64,000 bases of DNA from Cupriavidus necator (GTDB lineage: Bacteria > Pseudomonadota > Gammaproteobacteria > Burkholderiales > Burkholderiaceae): positions 2,604,001 through 2,668,000 of the forward strand of contig CP074390.1 of assembly GCA_022041995.1 (NCBI GenBank). The letters are read 5' to 3'. This document shows, in pieces, positions 1 to 8,599 of the stretch; the first letter of the stretch is position 1; each line of letters opens with the position of its first letter. A program made the position numbers and the translations under genes. The notes under the pieces were generated by a model that was not told the DNA's origin, searched no databases, and worked only from the letters and a program-made list of their open reading frames with translations.

Positions 1-356
1 ATGCGCCAGTACTCCTGCCACGGCGCCTCGGTGGCATCGACATAGAACCCGGCACCCACGCCGAAGTCCCAGGCATCGGCCTCGCCCGGCAGACCCGCGC
101 CGCGCGGGCTGGTATCGGGCGCCACCAGCATCAGGCCGTGCTCGGCGGCAAAGCGCTGCGCACCGGCCTTGATCATGAAGGTTTCCTCGGTGCAGGTCAG
201 GCCGGCCAGGTAGAACAGCACCGGCACCTTGCCGCCTGCCTGCGCCTGCGGCGGCAGGTAGACCGAGAAACGCATCGGCAGCCCGATCGCCGCCGAGTCA
301 TGGCGATAGAAGCGCTGCACGCCGCCGTGGCAGCCGTGTTGCGAGATCAGTTCCAT
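1..356 (-). CDS. fghA: S-formylglutathione hydrolase, N-terminal part (runs off window)
   Basis: Esterase that splits S-formylglutathione to formate and glutathione, the second step of glutathione-dependent formaldehyde detoxification in the cytoplasm. About 118 N-terminal codons lie in the window. They show the FrmB/FghA features GCHGGVQRFYRHDS, the strand VPVLFYLAGLTCTEETF and APDTSPRG. The catalytic serine elbow lies outside the window. The ATG is 13 bases after the adhC stop on the same strand, so the two steps of the pathway are co-transcribed. Identity is firm. The protein is incomplete only because the window ends. Confidence 0.93.
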   Translation of the reverse strand, partial: MELISQHGCHGGVQRFYRHDSAAIGLPMRFSVYLPPQAQAGGKVPVLFYLAGLTCTEETFMIKAGAQRFAAEHGLMLVAPDTSPRGAGLPGEADAWDFGVGAGFYVDATEAPWQEYWR

Positions 357-369
357 GTCAGCGCCGTCC

Positions 370-1476
370 TCAGTACAGCACCACGGAGCGGATCGACTCG
401 CCGCGCTTCATCAGGTCGAAGCCCTCGTTGATCCGCTCCAGCGGCAGCGTATGCGTGATCAGGTCGTCGATGTTGAGCTTGCCTTCCATATACCAGTCGA
501 CGATCTTCGGCACGTCGGTGCGGCCGCGCGCGCCGCCGAAGGCCGAGCCCTTCCACTCGCGCCCCGTCACCAGCTGGAACGGTCGCGTCGAGATCTCCGC
601 GCCGGCCTCGGCCACGCCGATGATGATCGACTTGCCCCAGCCCTTGTGGCAGCACTCCAGCGCCTGGCGCATGACCTGCGTATTGCCGATGCATTCGAAC
701 GAGTAGTCGGCGCCGCCGTCGGTGAGCTGGATGATGTGGTCGACCACGTTCTCAACTTCCTTCGGGTTGATGAAGTGGGTCATGCCGAACTTGCGCGCCA
801 TGGCTTCGCGCGCCGGGTTCAGGTCCACGCCGATGATCTTGTCGGCGCCCACCATCTTCGCGGCCTGGATCACGTTCAGGCCGATGCCGCCCAGGCCGAA
901 CACGACCACGTTGGCGCCGGCTTCCACCTTGGCCGTGAACAGCACCGCGCCCACGCCGGTGGTGACGCCGCAGCCGATGTAGCAGACCTTGTCGAACGGC
1001 GCATCCGGGCGGATCTTCGCCAGTGCGATCTCCGGCACCACGATGTGGTTGGCAAATGTCGACGTGCCCATGTAGTGGAAGATCGGCTTGCCGTCGATGG
1101 AAAAGCGCGAGGTGCCGTCCGGCATCAGGCCCTTGCCCTGCGTGGCGCGGATGGCCTGGCACAGGTTGGTCTTGCGCGACAGGCAGAACTTGCACTGGCG
1201 GCATTCCGGCGTGTAGAGCGGGATCACGTGGTCGCCGGGCTTGAGCGAGGTTACGCCCGGGCCGACGTCGGTGACGATGCCCGCGCCTTCATGGCCCAGG
1301 ATCGCCGGGAAGATCCCTTCGGGGTCGGCCCCGGACAGCGTGTAGTAATCGGTATGGCAGATGCCGGTGGCCTTGACTTCCACCAGCACTTCCCCGGCGC
1401 GCGGGCCATCCAGGTCCACGTCTTCAATGGTCAGCGGGGCGCCGGCTTTCCAGGCGATGGCGGCTTTGGTTTTCAT
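370..1476 (-). CDS. adhC: S-(hydroxymethyl)glutathione dehydrogenase / class III alcohol dehydrogenase
   Basis: Zinc- and NAD-dependent oxidation of S-hydroxymethylglutathione to S-formylglutathione, the step before FghA. The product is 368 aa, normal for class III ADH. Visible motifs are GHEGAGIV, the four-Cys structural zinc loop CRQCKFCLSRKTNLC near residue 100, and the NAD-binding glycines GLGGIGLNV near residue 193. The frame stays open 32 codons upstream of MKTKAAIAW, but GGAGG sits about 9 bases before the ATG at 1476, which fixes the start. It forms an operon with fghA. The usual frmR repressor gene is not adjacent. Confidence 0.96.
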   Translation of the reverse strand: MKTKAAIAWKAGAPLTIEDVDLDGPRAGEVLVEVKATGICHTDYYTLSGADPEGIFPAILGHEGAGIVTDVGPGVTSLKPGDHVIPLYTPECRQCKFCLSRKTNLCQAIRATQGKGLMPDGTSRFSIDGKPIFHYMGTSTFANHIVVPEIALAKIRPDAPFDKVCYIGCGVTTGVGAVLFTAKVEAGANVVVFGLGGIGLNVIQAAKMVGADKIIGVDLNPAREAMARKFGMTHFINPKEVENVVDHIIQLTDGGADYSFECIGNTQVMRQALECCHKGWGKSIIIGVAEAGAEISTRPFQLVTGREWKGSAFGGARGRTDVPKIVDWYMEGKLNIDDLITHTLPLERINEGFDLMKRGESIRSVVLY

Positions 1477-1657
1477 GGGGGAGTCCTCCGGGATCAGGAA
1501 TGTGGGGGTGGCTTGCGGGCTGCGCTGCGCGGGCTGGCGCGGCGCGCGGGGGCAAGCCAGGTCCGAGGACATGACTATACGATTTTCCTGCGGCAGAAGG
1601 CCAGCTTTGGCCGATCAGCGGTCAGCGAAACTGCCCAGGCCGCGCCAGGCCGCAGTT

Positions 1658-2242
1658 CTACGGCTTCAGCGCTCCCGCTTCCAGATTCCAGAGCTTGCGG
1701 TCGCTGGTGGAGACGGCCACAGCGCCATGTGCGAGCGCGCTGCGGATATCATCCCGATTGCAGACAAAGCCTGACGTCACGATCGGCGGCAGCGCCTTGC
1801 GGTCCGCTTCGGGCAGGTGCGACAGCATCGGCGCCGGCATCAGCTGCACCAGGTTCGGGTCGCTCTGCTCGAGCGCCTTGACGCTGCGCGGCCAGGTGGA
1901 GCGGTCGGTCACAAAGACCTTCTGCATCGTCACCATGCCAGCGCGGTTGGCGCGCTGGATCGTTGCCACGCGTGTGGAAACCAGACTGGTCACCCCGATG
2001 TCGGCCAGGTACTCCACCCCGCCCTTGTCCTGCGACAAGCCTTCGCAGCTGTCGATATTGACGATGACGTACTTGCCGGCGCTGGCCAGCGTGGCGATGA
2101 CTGGCTGCAGCTTGCGCAATTCCACGTTGGCGACAATGCAGACTTCGGCCACGCTTTCAAAGATGGCGTCGATCTGGTCAACACCGTAGAGTGTGCCGAT
2201 GACGGGGTGTCGCGTCAGGCGCGCACCGAGGGACCTGTCCAT
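1658..2242 (-). CDS. glpP: GlpP-family glycerol-3-phosphate-responsive antiterminator
   Basis: This 194-aa protein resembles the Bacillus GlpP family, RNA-binding regulators that respond to glycerol-3-phosphate and stop premature termination in glp leaders. Family-like segments seen are the TIM-barrel-type strands IDAIFESVAEVCIVANVEL, YVIVNIDSCEGLSQD and GVTSLVSTR, then LMPAPM and the C-terminal IVTSGFVCNRDDIRSAL. It is the last gene of the MFS-kinase-glpD-FAD oxidase operon, 6 bases behind the oxidase gene, which supports a role in controlling that operon. GlpP is best known in Firmicutes; finding it in a beta-proteobacterial glycerol-type operon is notable. RNA binding by this homologue is inferred. 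Confidence 0.82.
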   Translation of the reverse strand: MDRSLGARLTRHPVIGTLYGVDQIDAIFESVAEVCIVANVELRKLQPVIATLASAGKYVIVNIDSCEGLSQDKGGVEYLADIGVTSLVSTRVATIQRANRAGMVTMQKVFVTDRSTWPRSVKALEQSDPNLVQLMPAPMLSHLPEADRKALPPIVTSGFVCNRDDIRSALAHGAVAVSTSDRKLWNLEAGALKP

Positions 2243-2248
2243 GCCGGG

Positions 2249-3799
2249 TTACTTCGGTTCGTTGGTGAGCACGTCACTGAGACCCAGCTTGCCTGGGTTC
2301 AGGATATTCTGCGGATCAAGTGCCTGCTTGACTGCCGCCAGCAGCGGGAACGCCGTGTCCAGCGACGAGGCCATATATGGCGCGCGCAGCAGTCCGACTC
2401 CGTGGTGGTGGCTCAGTGCCGCATTGTATTGGATCAGCACCGCATTGGCAGCATCCCATGCCTGGCGATACCACTTCTGGCGGTCTGCCACCGCGACCTC
2501 GCCGCGCAGCGAGAAGTACAGGCAGGCGCCGTCCACATAGGCGTGCGACTGGTGCGCGGAGCCGGCGAGGGTGCCCGGCACCGCATTGATGGCCTTGACA
2601 ACGTCCGTGTAGATGGCAGCCAGGTCGCGCCACGGTCCGGACATTTCGAGCGTGTCGGCGACAAAGCCGGGGCTGCGCTTGAAGCCCTCGGCGCTCTTGC
2701 CGGTCAGGTAGCGTGTGTCGAGCCAGCGCTCGAAAATCGACTCGCTGTCCAGCTTGTCACCACGTTCCAGGCATACGCGTTCGCTGATCGTCATCACCGC
2801 ATCGACGATCTCGCGCGCACCCTCGTCGGCAACCAGCAGCACATTGGTGTCGGGCAGCCCGAACTGCACGCCGCTCTCCAGTTCGTCATAGAGCCGCAGC
2901 GCGGCCGGATTGGCCCCGCGCTGCATGATCTCGCGGCAGGCCTCCAGGCCGATGGCAAAAGTCTTGAAGCCATAGGCGATGGCGCGACCGTAGTCGGGCA
3001 GGCGGTGCAGCTTGAGGCGCACACGCACGATCACGCCCAGCATGCCCTCGGATCCGATGAACAGTTGCTGCAGATCCGGGCCTAACGCCGCGCGCGAATA
3101 GCCGCCCACGGTGACCAGGCTGCCGTCGGCCAGCACGACGTCCATGCCGAACACCATGTCCTCGATCTTGCCATAGCGCGTGGACAACTGGCCGGCGCCG
3201 CGGCAGGCTACCCATCCGCCGACCGTGCTGATGGCGTACGACGATGGCCAGTGGCCCATCGTCATGCCGAATTCCTTCTGCATGGTCTGTTCGAAAAGGT
3301 CGCCGAACATGCCGGCTTCCACGTCGACGATCTGGCTGTCCTTGTCGAATCCGACAAGCTTGTTCAGGCCGCATACGTCCAGCACGATTCCGCCGCGCAC
3401 GGGCAGGGCGGCGCCCGTCACGTTGCTGCGTCCGGCCGATACGGTGACCGGGATGGCACTGGCGCTGGCAATGCGCATGACTGCCTGCACCTGTTCCACG
3501 GTGGAAGCGCGTACGATGACCGCGCGCGGCGTGGCGGGCTTGCCGGCGGTCTCTGTGATCATCGATCCGGCCCACCAGTCGCGTGTCCACGCCACTACAT
3601 CGGCGGTATCGGTCAAGACTTCATCGGCAACCTTGCGCAGGGCCGCGACATCGGCCGCGCCGACAGCAATGGTGTCGCGCTGCAGGCCCGGCGCATCCGG
3701 GGTGTCCTGGATGTTCGCTGCATAGCCCGGCGGCGTGTGGGCGCCGACGACATAGTTGCCGCGGTTGTAGCCGCGCTTGATGGCTTCCTTGCTGATCAT
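2249..3799 (-). CDS. FAD-linked oxidase, VAO/PCMH family, alkyl-DHAP-synthase-like
   Basis: A 516-aa flavoprotein with an N-terminal FAD-binding PCMH domain (PRAVIVRASTVEQVQAV near residue 90, then VSAGRSNVTGAAL and GWVACRGAGQLSTRYGKIEDM) and a C-terminal FAD-oxidase cap ending DPQNILNPGKLGL. The overall pattern is close to alkyldihydroxyacetonephosphate synthase and glycolate-oxidase-type enzymes, including a His-rich stretch ALSHHHGVGLLRAPY near the end. Its start overlaps the glpD stop by 4 bases (ATGA), so the two are translationally coupled. The substrate is unknown. With a kinase and GlpD beside it, a phosphorylated polyol or glycerol derivative is the simplest guess. Confidence 0.82.
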   Translation of the reverse strand: MISKEAIKRGYNRGNYVVGAHTPPGYAANIQDTPDAPGLQRDTIAVGAADVAALRKVADEVLTDTADVVAWTRDWWAGSMITETAGKPATPRAVIVRASTVEQVQAVMRIASASAIPVTVSAGRSNVTGAALPVRGGIVLDVCGLNKLVGFDKDSQIVDVEAGMFGDLFEQTMQKEFGMTMGHWPSSYAISTVGGWVACRGAGQLSTRYGKIEDMVFGMDVVLADGSLVTVGGYSRAALGPDLQQLFIGSEGMLGVIVRVRLKLHRLPDYGRAIAYGFKTFAIGLEACREIMQRGANPAALRLYDELESGVQFGLPDTNVLLVADEGAREIVDAVMTISERVCLERGDKLDSESIFERWLDTRYLTGKSAEGFKRSPGFVADTLEMSGPWRDLAAIYTDVVKAINAVPGTLAGSAHQSHAYVDGACLYFSLRGEVAVADRQKWYRQAWDAANAVLIQYNAALSHHHGVGLLRAPYMASSLDTAFPLLAAVKQALDPQNILNPGKLGLSDVLTNEPK

Positions 3800-5475
3800 G
3801 CTGAGTCTCCCATGAGGACGGATTTTTCGAGGGCGACGGCGGCCAGGTATTCGCTGACCTGCCGCGCCACGGCCGCTTCGGACAATCCGAGTTCGGCCTG
3901 GAGGATCTGGCCCACCCGCGCTGCGGCCCGGGCGGAGGCATCGCGCGCCATCAGGCGTGCGCGGATGCGACGTGACAAGACGTCGTCAACCGTGCCGGCC
4001 AGTTCATGGCGCACGGCATAGACGATTTCGGCCTCGGTATAGGGCAGGCCTTCGACGATCGGCGTGGCCAGGGTGGCGTCCGCCTGCAGGATGTCGCTGA
4101 CAAAGCGCGCCTCTGTGCCGTAGCGCTCGCCCAGGTGCGCGGACATGCCGCCGGACGCGACGATTGCCTGCGGGTCATAGCCAGCCGCCCCAAGCAGATA
4201 GGCCGATCTGGTCAGGCACTTGCCGCGCTTGCCGATGACCTTCTGCGCGGCGTCGATGGTTTGCTCGGCCATGTGCCGCGAGGTCGTGAGCTTGCCGCCG
4301 ACGATGGTCACCAGGCCGTCGTCCGCGATATGAATCTCGTGATTGCGCTTGATTTCCAGGGTCTTGCCGCCGGGCGGCGCCACCAGAGGGCGGCACCCCG
4401 CGATGCTGCCCACCACGTCTTCCGGCTTCAGGTCGGTGTTGAGTGCCGAACGCGCGCCCTCCAGCAGGAAGTCGAGTTCCTGCCGGGTGCACATGACATT
4501 GTCGAGGTCGCCTTCATAGTCTTCATCGGTGGTGCCAAGGTAGGACACGTTGCCCCACCGCGTGATGGTTGCCCGGCGGCTGCGCCCGGGCACCGGGATG
4601 GTCACCGTGCAGTCATTGCGGATCTTCAGCCACGGGATGGCAACGTGGACGCCCTTGGCAGGGCGAATGTGCAGGGTCCTGGCCTCGCCCTTCCTGCGTC
4701 CGGTCCAGTCGCGCAGCCAGACCCCGGTTGCCATGATGACCACGCCTGCGCGCACGCGGATCTCGCGCTCGCCGGCGTGGACAATGGCGCCATCCACCTT
4801 GCCGTGTCCGTCGCGGGTGATCTCGGCGACGGTCGCGTGATTGACCACTGCCGCGCCATGGAACGCTGCCGTGCGCGCGAGGTTCAGTGTCAGGCGGGCA
4901 TCGTCGACGCGCGCATCGAAGTACAGGTAGCCGCCGGTCAGATGTTCCTCATTGAAGGTCGGGCAGTGGGCCAATACCTCGGCCTTGGTCAGCTTCTGGT
5001 GCAGGATTCCCTCGCGCCAGCCACCGGCGAGGTCGTAGGTCCAGAGCAGGCTCTCGAAGGCCCTGGCCAGGCGCTTGTCGAACACGCCGTTGCGCTCCAT
5101 CACCGGGAACAGGAACGGCAGCCGCTGCACCAGATGGCGCGCGTTGCGGCGCAGGCGCTGGCGCTCCAGCAGTGAATGGCGCACCAGGCCAAGATTGCCC
5201 TGTTCGATATAGCGCAGGCCGCCGTGCACCATCTTTGATGATTTGGACGAGGTCCCCGCGGCGAAGTCGCACTTTTCAACCAGCGCCACGCGATAGCCGC
5301 GCAGGCTGGCATCCAGCGCGGCGTAGGCGCCCGTCACGCCGCCGCCGACCACCAGGATGTCGAATGCATCCGCCTCCAGGCGGTCAAGCAGGTCCCGGCG
5401 CACCAGCCGCAACGGTTCGGTGCTGGTCATGGCGGCGCGCTCGCGGTTGGCGCTGCGGGATGGAAAAATCACCAT
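3796..5475 (-). CDS. glpD: Aerobic glycerol-3-phosphate dehydrogenase
   Basis: Membrane-associated flavoenzyme that oxidises glycerol-3-phosphate to dihydroxyacetone phosphate and passes electrons to quinone. The 559-aa product has the FAD dinucleotide fold ILVVGGGVTGAYAALDA near residue 40, then GTSSKSSKMVHGGLRYIEQ, and a C-terminal DAO_C domain (PYTEAEIVYAVRHELAGTVDDVLSRR). The ATG at 5475 has GGAGC about 10 bases upstream. An internal ATG at 5430 is a possible alternative start. It follows the kinase gene by 18 bases. An unusually close relative of glpD could act on another polyol phosphate, but the sequence reads as a standard GlpD. Confidence 0.9.
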   Translation of the reverse strand: MVIFPSRSANRERAAMTSTEPLRLVRRDLLDRLEADAFDILVVGGGVTGAYAALDASLRGYRVALVEKCDFAAGTSSKSSKMVHGGLRYIEQGNLGLVRHSLLERQRLRRNARHLVQRLPFLFPVMERNGVFDKRLARAFESLLWTYDLAGGWREGILHQKLTKAEVLAHCPTFNEEHLTGGYLYFDARVDDARLTLNLARTAAFHGAAVVNHATVAEITRDGHGKVDGAIVHAGEREIRVRAGVVIMATGVWLRDWTGRRKGEARTLHIRPAKGVHVAIPWLKIRNDCTVTIPVPGRSRRATITRWGNVSYLGTTDEDYEGDLDNVMCTRQELDFLLEGARSALNTDLKPEDVVGSIAGCRPLVAPPGGKTLEIKRNHEIHIADDGLVTIVGGKLTTSRHMAEQTIDAAQKVIGKRGKCLTRSAYLLGAAGYDPQAIVASGGMSAHLGERYGTEARFVSDILQADATLATPIVEGLPYTEAEIVYAVRHELAGTVDDVLSRRIRARLMARDASARAAARVGQILQAELGLSEAAVARQVSEYLAAVALEKSVLMGDSA

Positions 5476-5493
5476 GTCTGTTGTTGCTCCTTG

Positions 5494-7017
5494 TTAATGG
5501 ACCGCAAGCGCGTCCGCATGGTTGAGCTCGGATGCCACCCGCGCATTCCAGAGCGCACGCCGCTGGGCACGCTCATCGGCGCCAATTGCCGGCTCGAACA
5601 CCGCGTCTGGCGTTGTGGTGGCACGGGCCTGCTGCATGGAATCCCAAAGCAGGCCGGAAGACCCGGCGAGGTAGGCGATGCCGCGCAGGCTGGCACGGTC
5701 CGTTTCCTTCATGCGGTGGATGGGAATGCCGCTGAGGTCCGCCTGCATCTGCAGCAGCGCGTCGCTGCCAGACAAGCCGCCGCCAACCACGAGCTCCGAC
5801 ACCGGCACGCCCGCGATCTCCCGGTTTGCCTCGATGCATGAAGTCACCGAATGCGCAATGCCTTCGAGGATCGCAAAGGCCATCTCAGCCTGCGTCGTTG
5901 CCATCGAGATACCGGTCAATGCCGCTCGCGCCTCAGGCTGCATGCGTGGGACCCGCAGGCCGGTCAGCGCGGGGACAAAGGTCACGCCCCGTGAGGACGC
6001 AACCGTGCTGGCCAGCGCACTGATTTGCCTGGCATTCTCAAACCAGCCGAGCTTGTCGCAGACCCAGTTGAGCGCGGAGCCGGTGGTGGCGACAAAGGTT
6101 TCGACCGAGAAATGCGACACGCCCAGCTGCCGGCGCGCGGTCATGGTCAGGGTGCTGTCTGACTTGCCGCTGCGGGCAGGAAGGTTCGGGCCGACTACCA
6201 GATCGACGAAGCTGCCGGTGCCATGCAGGCACATCGCCTGGCCGGCATCGAGACACCCCAGACCGATTGCGCCGGCGAGCTGGTCGCCGGCACAAGCCAG
6301 GATCGGCACGTCAATCCCCAGCACTTCCGGACGCGTGCGGCCAAAGTCGTCCGCATCCTGGCGCAGTTCGGGCAGCAGTTCGCGCGGAAAGCCAAGCGCA
6401 TCGATCCAGTCGAGCTGGTAGCGATGCCCGGTCAGCACGTAGGCGTTGCAGGAGGTGGCATTGGTCGGCGTGGTGATGCATGCGCGTGCCGTCGACAGGT
6501 GCCAGAGCAGCCAGCTGTCGATGGTGCCGAATGCGAGCCGGCGCGCGCGGAAGGCGTCAGTCACAGCCGGCGTGTCGCGCAGGTGCCGCGCTGCCCAGAG
6601 GTACGGCGAGCGTACACCGCTCGGGCGGCCGGCCGTTTTGCGCAGGGTCGCGTCCCATGCCGGCGCAAGCTGGGCGAGATCGGCCGCGTACCGCGTGTCC
6701 TGCCACACCATCGCGGGTACCAGCGCACGTCCGGTCTGCGTGTCCCATAGCACCGCGGTGGCGCGCTGGGTGGCGATAGCGAGGGCAGTGACGTTCAGGT
6801 TTTCGCGAGCCGCCTGTGCCAGGGTGGCGCGGCAGACCGCCAGGGTCTTGTCGAGCAGGACGTCGGCGTCCTGTTCCACCACGCCGGGGCAGGGGGAGCG
6901 GACTTCAAGCGTGGTGTACTCGAGGCACCTCACATGGCCGTCGGCGGCTACCACCGCGGCGCGCGTGCCAGAGGTGCCCTCATCGATCGCGAGGATGACA
7001 TTTCTGCGCTGGATCAT
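5494..7017 (-). CDS. glpK: FGGY-family carbohydrate kinase, glycerol kinase type
   Basis: ATP-dependent kinase of 507 aa. The N-terminal phosphate loop region is LAIDEGTSGTRAAVVAADG. The central substrate and ATP motifs include AIATQRATAVLWDTQTG, PAMVWQDTR, CAGDQLAGAIGLGCLDAGQ and GTGSFVDLVVG. A C-terminal SELVVGGGLSGSDALLQMQADLSG matches the FGGY second signature. Its start overlaps the MFS stop by 4 bases and glpD follows, so phosphorylation of glycerol or a related polyol before GlpD is the natural reading. The motifs are somewhat diverged from E. coli GlpK (IDEGTSGTR against IDQGTTSTR), so the exact substrate is less certain than the fold. Confidence 0.85.
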   Translation of the reverse strand: MIQRRNVILAIDEGTSGTRAAVVAADGHVRCLEYTTLEVRSPCPGVVEQDADVLLDKTLAVCRATLAQAARENLNVTALAIATQRATAVLWDTQTGRALVPAMVWQDTRYAADLAQLAPAWDATLRKTAGRPSGVRSPYLWAARHLRDTPAVTDAFRARRLAFGTIDSWLLWHLSTARACITTPTNATSCNAYVLTGHRYQLDWIDALGFPRELLPELRQDADDFGRTRPEVLGIDVPILACAGDQLAGAIGLGCLDAGQAMCLHGTGSFVDLVVGPNLPARSGKSDSTLTMTARRQLGVSHFSVETFVATTGSALNWVCDKLGWFENARQISALASTVASSRGVTFVPALTGLRVPRMQPEARAALTGISMATTQAEMAFAILEGIAHSVTSCIEANREIAGVPVSELVVGGGLSGSDALLQMQADLSGIPIHRMKETDRASLRGIAYLAGSSGLLWDSMQQARATTTPDAVFEPAIGADERAQRRALWNARVASELNHADALAVH

Positions 7018-8477
7018 GGCCGGGCCTTCTCGATCGCGGGATCCATGAAGCCAGGAGCCTCCGGCTCATCGCCCTTGAACTGCGGAGCATTCGCTTCATT
7101 GTCGGGGTTGATGGTGGTACGGGTCGGGTCCCAGCGGATCGCGAAGCAAATGATGCTGGCCAGCAGCGGCACCACGGAAAGAATCAGGAAGGTAGTCTCC
7201 AGGCCATACTGTGCGCGGAACAGCGGGAAGACCAGCAGGCCCAGTGCAGCGCCGATGGCACCGAGCGCGCCGATGATGCCGTTGGCGCCCGCGCGCAGTT
7301 CGCTGCGGAAAGACAGTGACGACAGGCTCTTGCCATTGGCGCCGGGGCCGCCCGAGTGGAACAGGATGAACAGCGACGGAACGACCACTGCCGCCCACAT
7401 CGGCATCTTGCCGTTGAACAGGCCCAGGATCAGCAGCATGGCGAATACCGCCGCAAAGCCGAACGCCGAGGCGCGGCGAAGGCCCAGCTTGCGGCCGATC
7501 AAGGGCGAGAGGAAGCCGCCAAAGATGCCGCAGACGTTGAAAACCAGCGCGCCAATCGTCGCGTAGACGAAGTCCTTGCCGAACAGGGCCGCACTGATCA
7601 GCGGCAGGTACCAGCCGATCGCGAAGTACTGGATCGACTGCCCGATCTGCACGGTGGCCGCCAGCATGGTGCGCGGCAGGTAGACGCCGCGGAAGATCAG
7701 CAGCACGTTGGCCAGGCCGCGGCGCGCCTGGTTGAGGACGGGGATGCGTTCCGCGGGCGGGGCGGCAACGAACTCACGGCCGTAGATGCGCGTCATGGCG
7801 TGCGCGGCGGCATCGAGCAATTCCTTGCGTGCCAGCCAGATCGGGCTCTCCACCAGGAACAGGCCCTGCAGCAGCAGGATGATCACGCCGAAGACCGCGG
7901 TGGCCGCCACCGAGTAGCGCCAGATCGTATCGCCAACGTCCCAGGAATAGAACAGCAGTGCCAACAGGAGGTTGGAGCAGACGGCCGTGTACCACATGCC
8001 TTGCCATGTGTTCAGCCGACTCTTGAGTTTCACCGGCGTGAACTCCGCCAGCACCGCCATGGCGATGGCAAAGTCGATGCCGTAGGCCGCGCCGACAAAG
8101 AAGCGCCCGGCCAGGATCACCTCGAAGCCGGGGGCAAACACTACCAGCAACGCGCCGACCACAGCCAGTACCTTGGCGAGAATCAGTGGCCGGACACGGC
8201 CCCAGCGGTCGGCCATCCAGCCACCGATAGGGTTGAAGGCAATGGCCACCCAGGAGGCAAACGAGGTCAACAGGGCGACCTTTGCAGGCGCGAGCTGAAG
8301 GTTGCGCGTCATCGGCCCGAGGCCGGCGCTCAGCGCAGAATTGGAAAACGCATCAAGGAAAAGGCCGCCGAGTGCGAGCCACCAGATGACACCGGCCCTG
8401 CCGCGAATGCCTGGGCAGGAATCTATGTAGGCAATGACATCATCGATGCCACGAATTTTGATAGCAGAGCGTTGCAC
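7014..8477 (-). CDS. MFS transporter of the sugar porter type, first gene of the glp-like operon
   Basis: A 487-aa inner-membrane carrier with about 12 hydrophobic segments. The MFS loop 2-3 signature GGWMADRWGRVRPL lies near residue 83, and RFFVGAAYGIDFAIAMAVLAE follows. The reading frame begins with GTG at 8477, with GAGGAG about 8 bases upstream. This RBS lies inside a candidate hairpin. As the first gene before the kinase it probably imports the compound the kinase phosphorylates; classical glycerol uptake uses GlpF, so a carrier here hints at a bulkier polyol or glycerol derivative. Substrate is inferred only from context. Confidence 0.85.
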   Translation of the reverse strand: MQRSAIKIRGIDDVIAYIDSCPGIRGRAGVIWWLALGGLFLDAFSNSALSAGLGPMTRNLQLAPAKVALLTSFASWVAIAFNPIGGWMADRWGRVRPLILAKVLAVVGALLVVFAPGFEVILAGRFFVGAAYGIDFAIAMAVLAEFTPVKLKSRLNTWQGMWYTAVCSNLLLALLFYSWDVGDTIWRYSVAATAVFGVIILLLQGLFLVESPIWLARKELLDAAAHAMTRIYGREFVAAPPAERIPVLNQARRGLANVLLIFRGVYLPRTMLAATVQIGQSIQYFAIGWYLPLISAALFGKDFVYATIGALVFNVCGIFGGFLSPLIGRKLGLRRASAFGFAAVFAMLLILGLFNGKMPMWAAVVVPSLFILFHSGGPGANGKSLSSLSFRSELRAGANGIIGALGAIGAALGLLVFPLFRAQYGLETTFLILSVVPLLASIICFAIRWDPTRTTINPDNEANAPQFKGDEPEAPGFMDPAIEKARP

Positions 8478-8485
8478 GGCGGTCT

Positions 8486-8508
8486 CCTCTTATTTGTTCT
8501 GTAAGAGG
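8486..8508 (-). promoter_or_regulatory. RBS-covering hairpin in operon leader
   Basis: Read on the minus strand, CCTCTTA and TAAGAGG form a perfect 7-bp stem around a 9-base loop. The 3' arm contains the purine-rich ribosome binding site of the MFS gene, so folding would hide it. The 3' arm of the upstream hairpin can also pair with part of this region, which makes the two structures potential alternatives. Confidence 0.5.
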
Positions 8509-8528
8509 CCGCAGCAACTGCAAGGCGC

Positions 8529-8557
8529 TAAGAGACCATCTTACAGATGGTCTCTTA
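8529..8557 (-). promoter_or_regulatory. 12-bp perfect inverted repeat upstream of MFS-glpK-glpD operon
   Basis: TAAGAGACCATC and GATGGTCTCTTA flank a 5-base spacer, 52 bases before the GTG start of the operon. It could be a DNA operator or the first hairpin of an mRNA leader recognised by the operon's own GlpP-type protein. No T tract follows it on the minus strand, so it is not a simple terminator. Confidence 0.6.
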
Positions 8558-8599
8558 TCTAGATCTGCACGGCCAATGTATGGCTTCGCAGACACAGCG

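Noticed and set aside
355..1881. 508-residue plus-strand open frame
   Set aside because: It is antisense to adhC, a well-supported gene, and its translation has shadow-frame composition with no recognisable domain.
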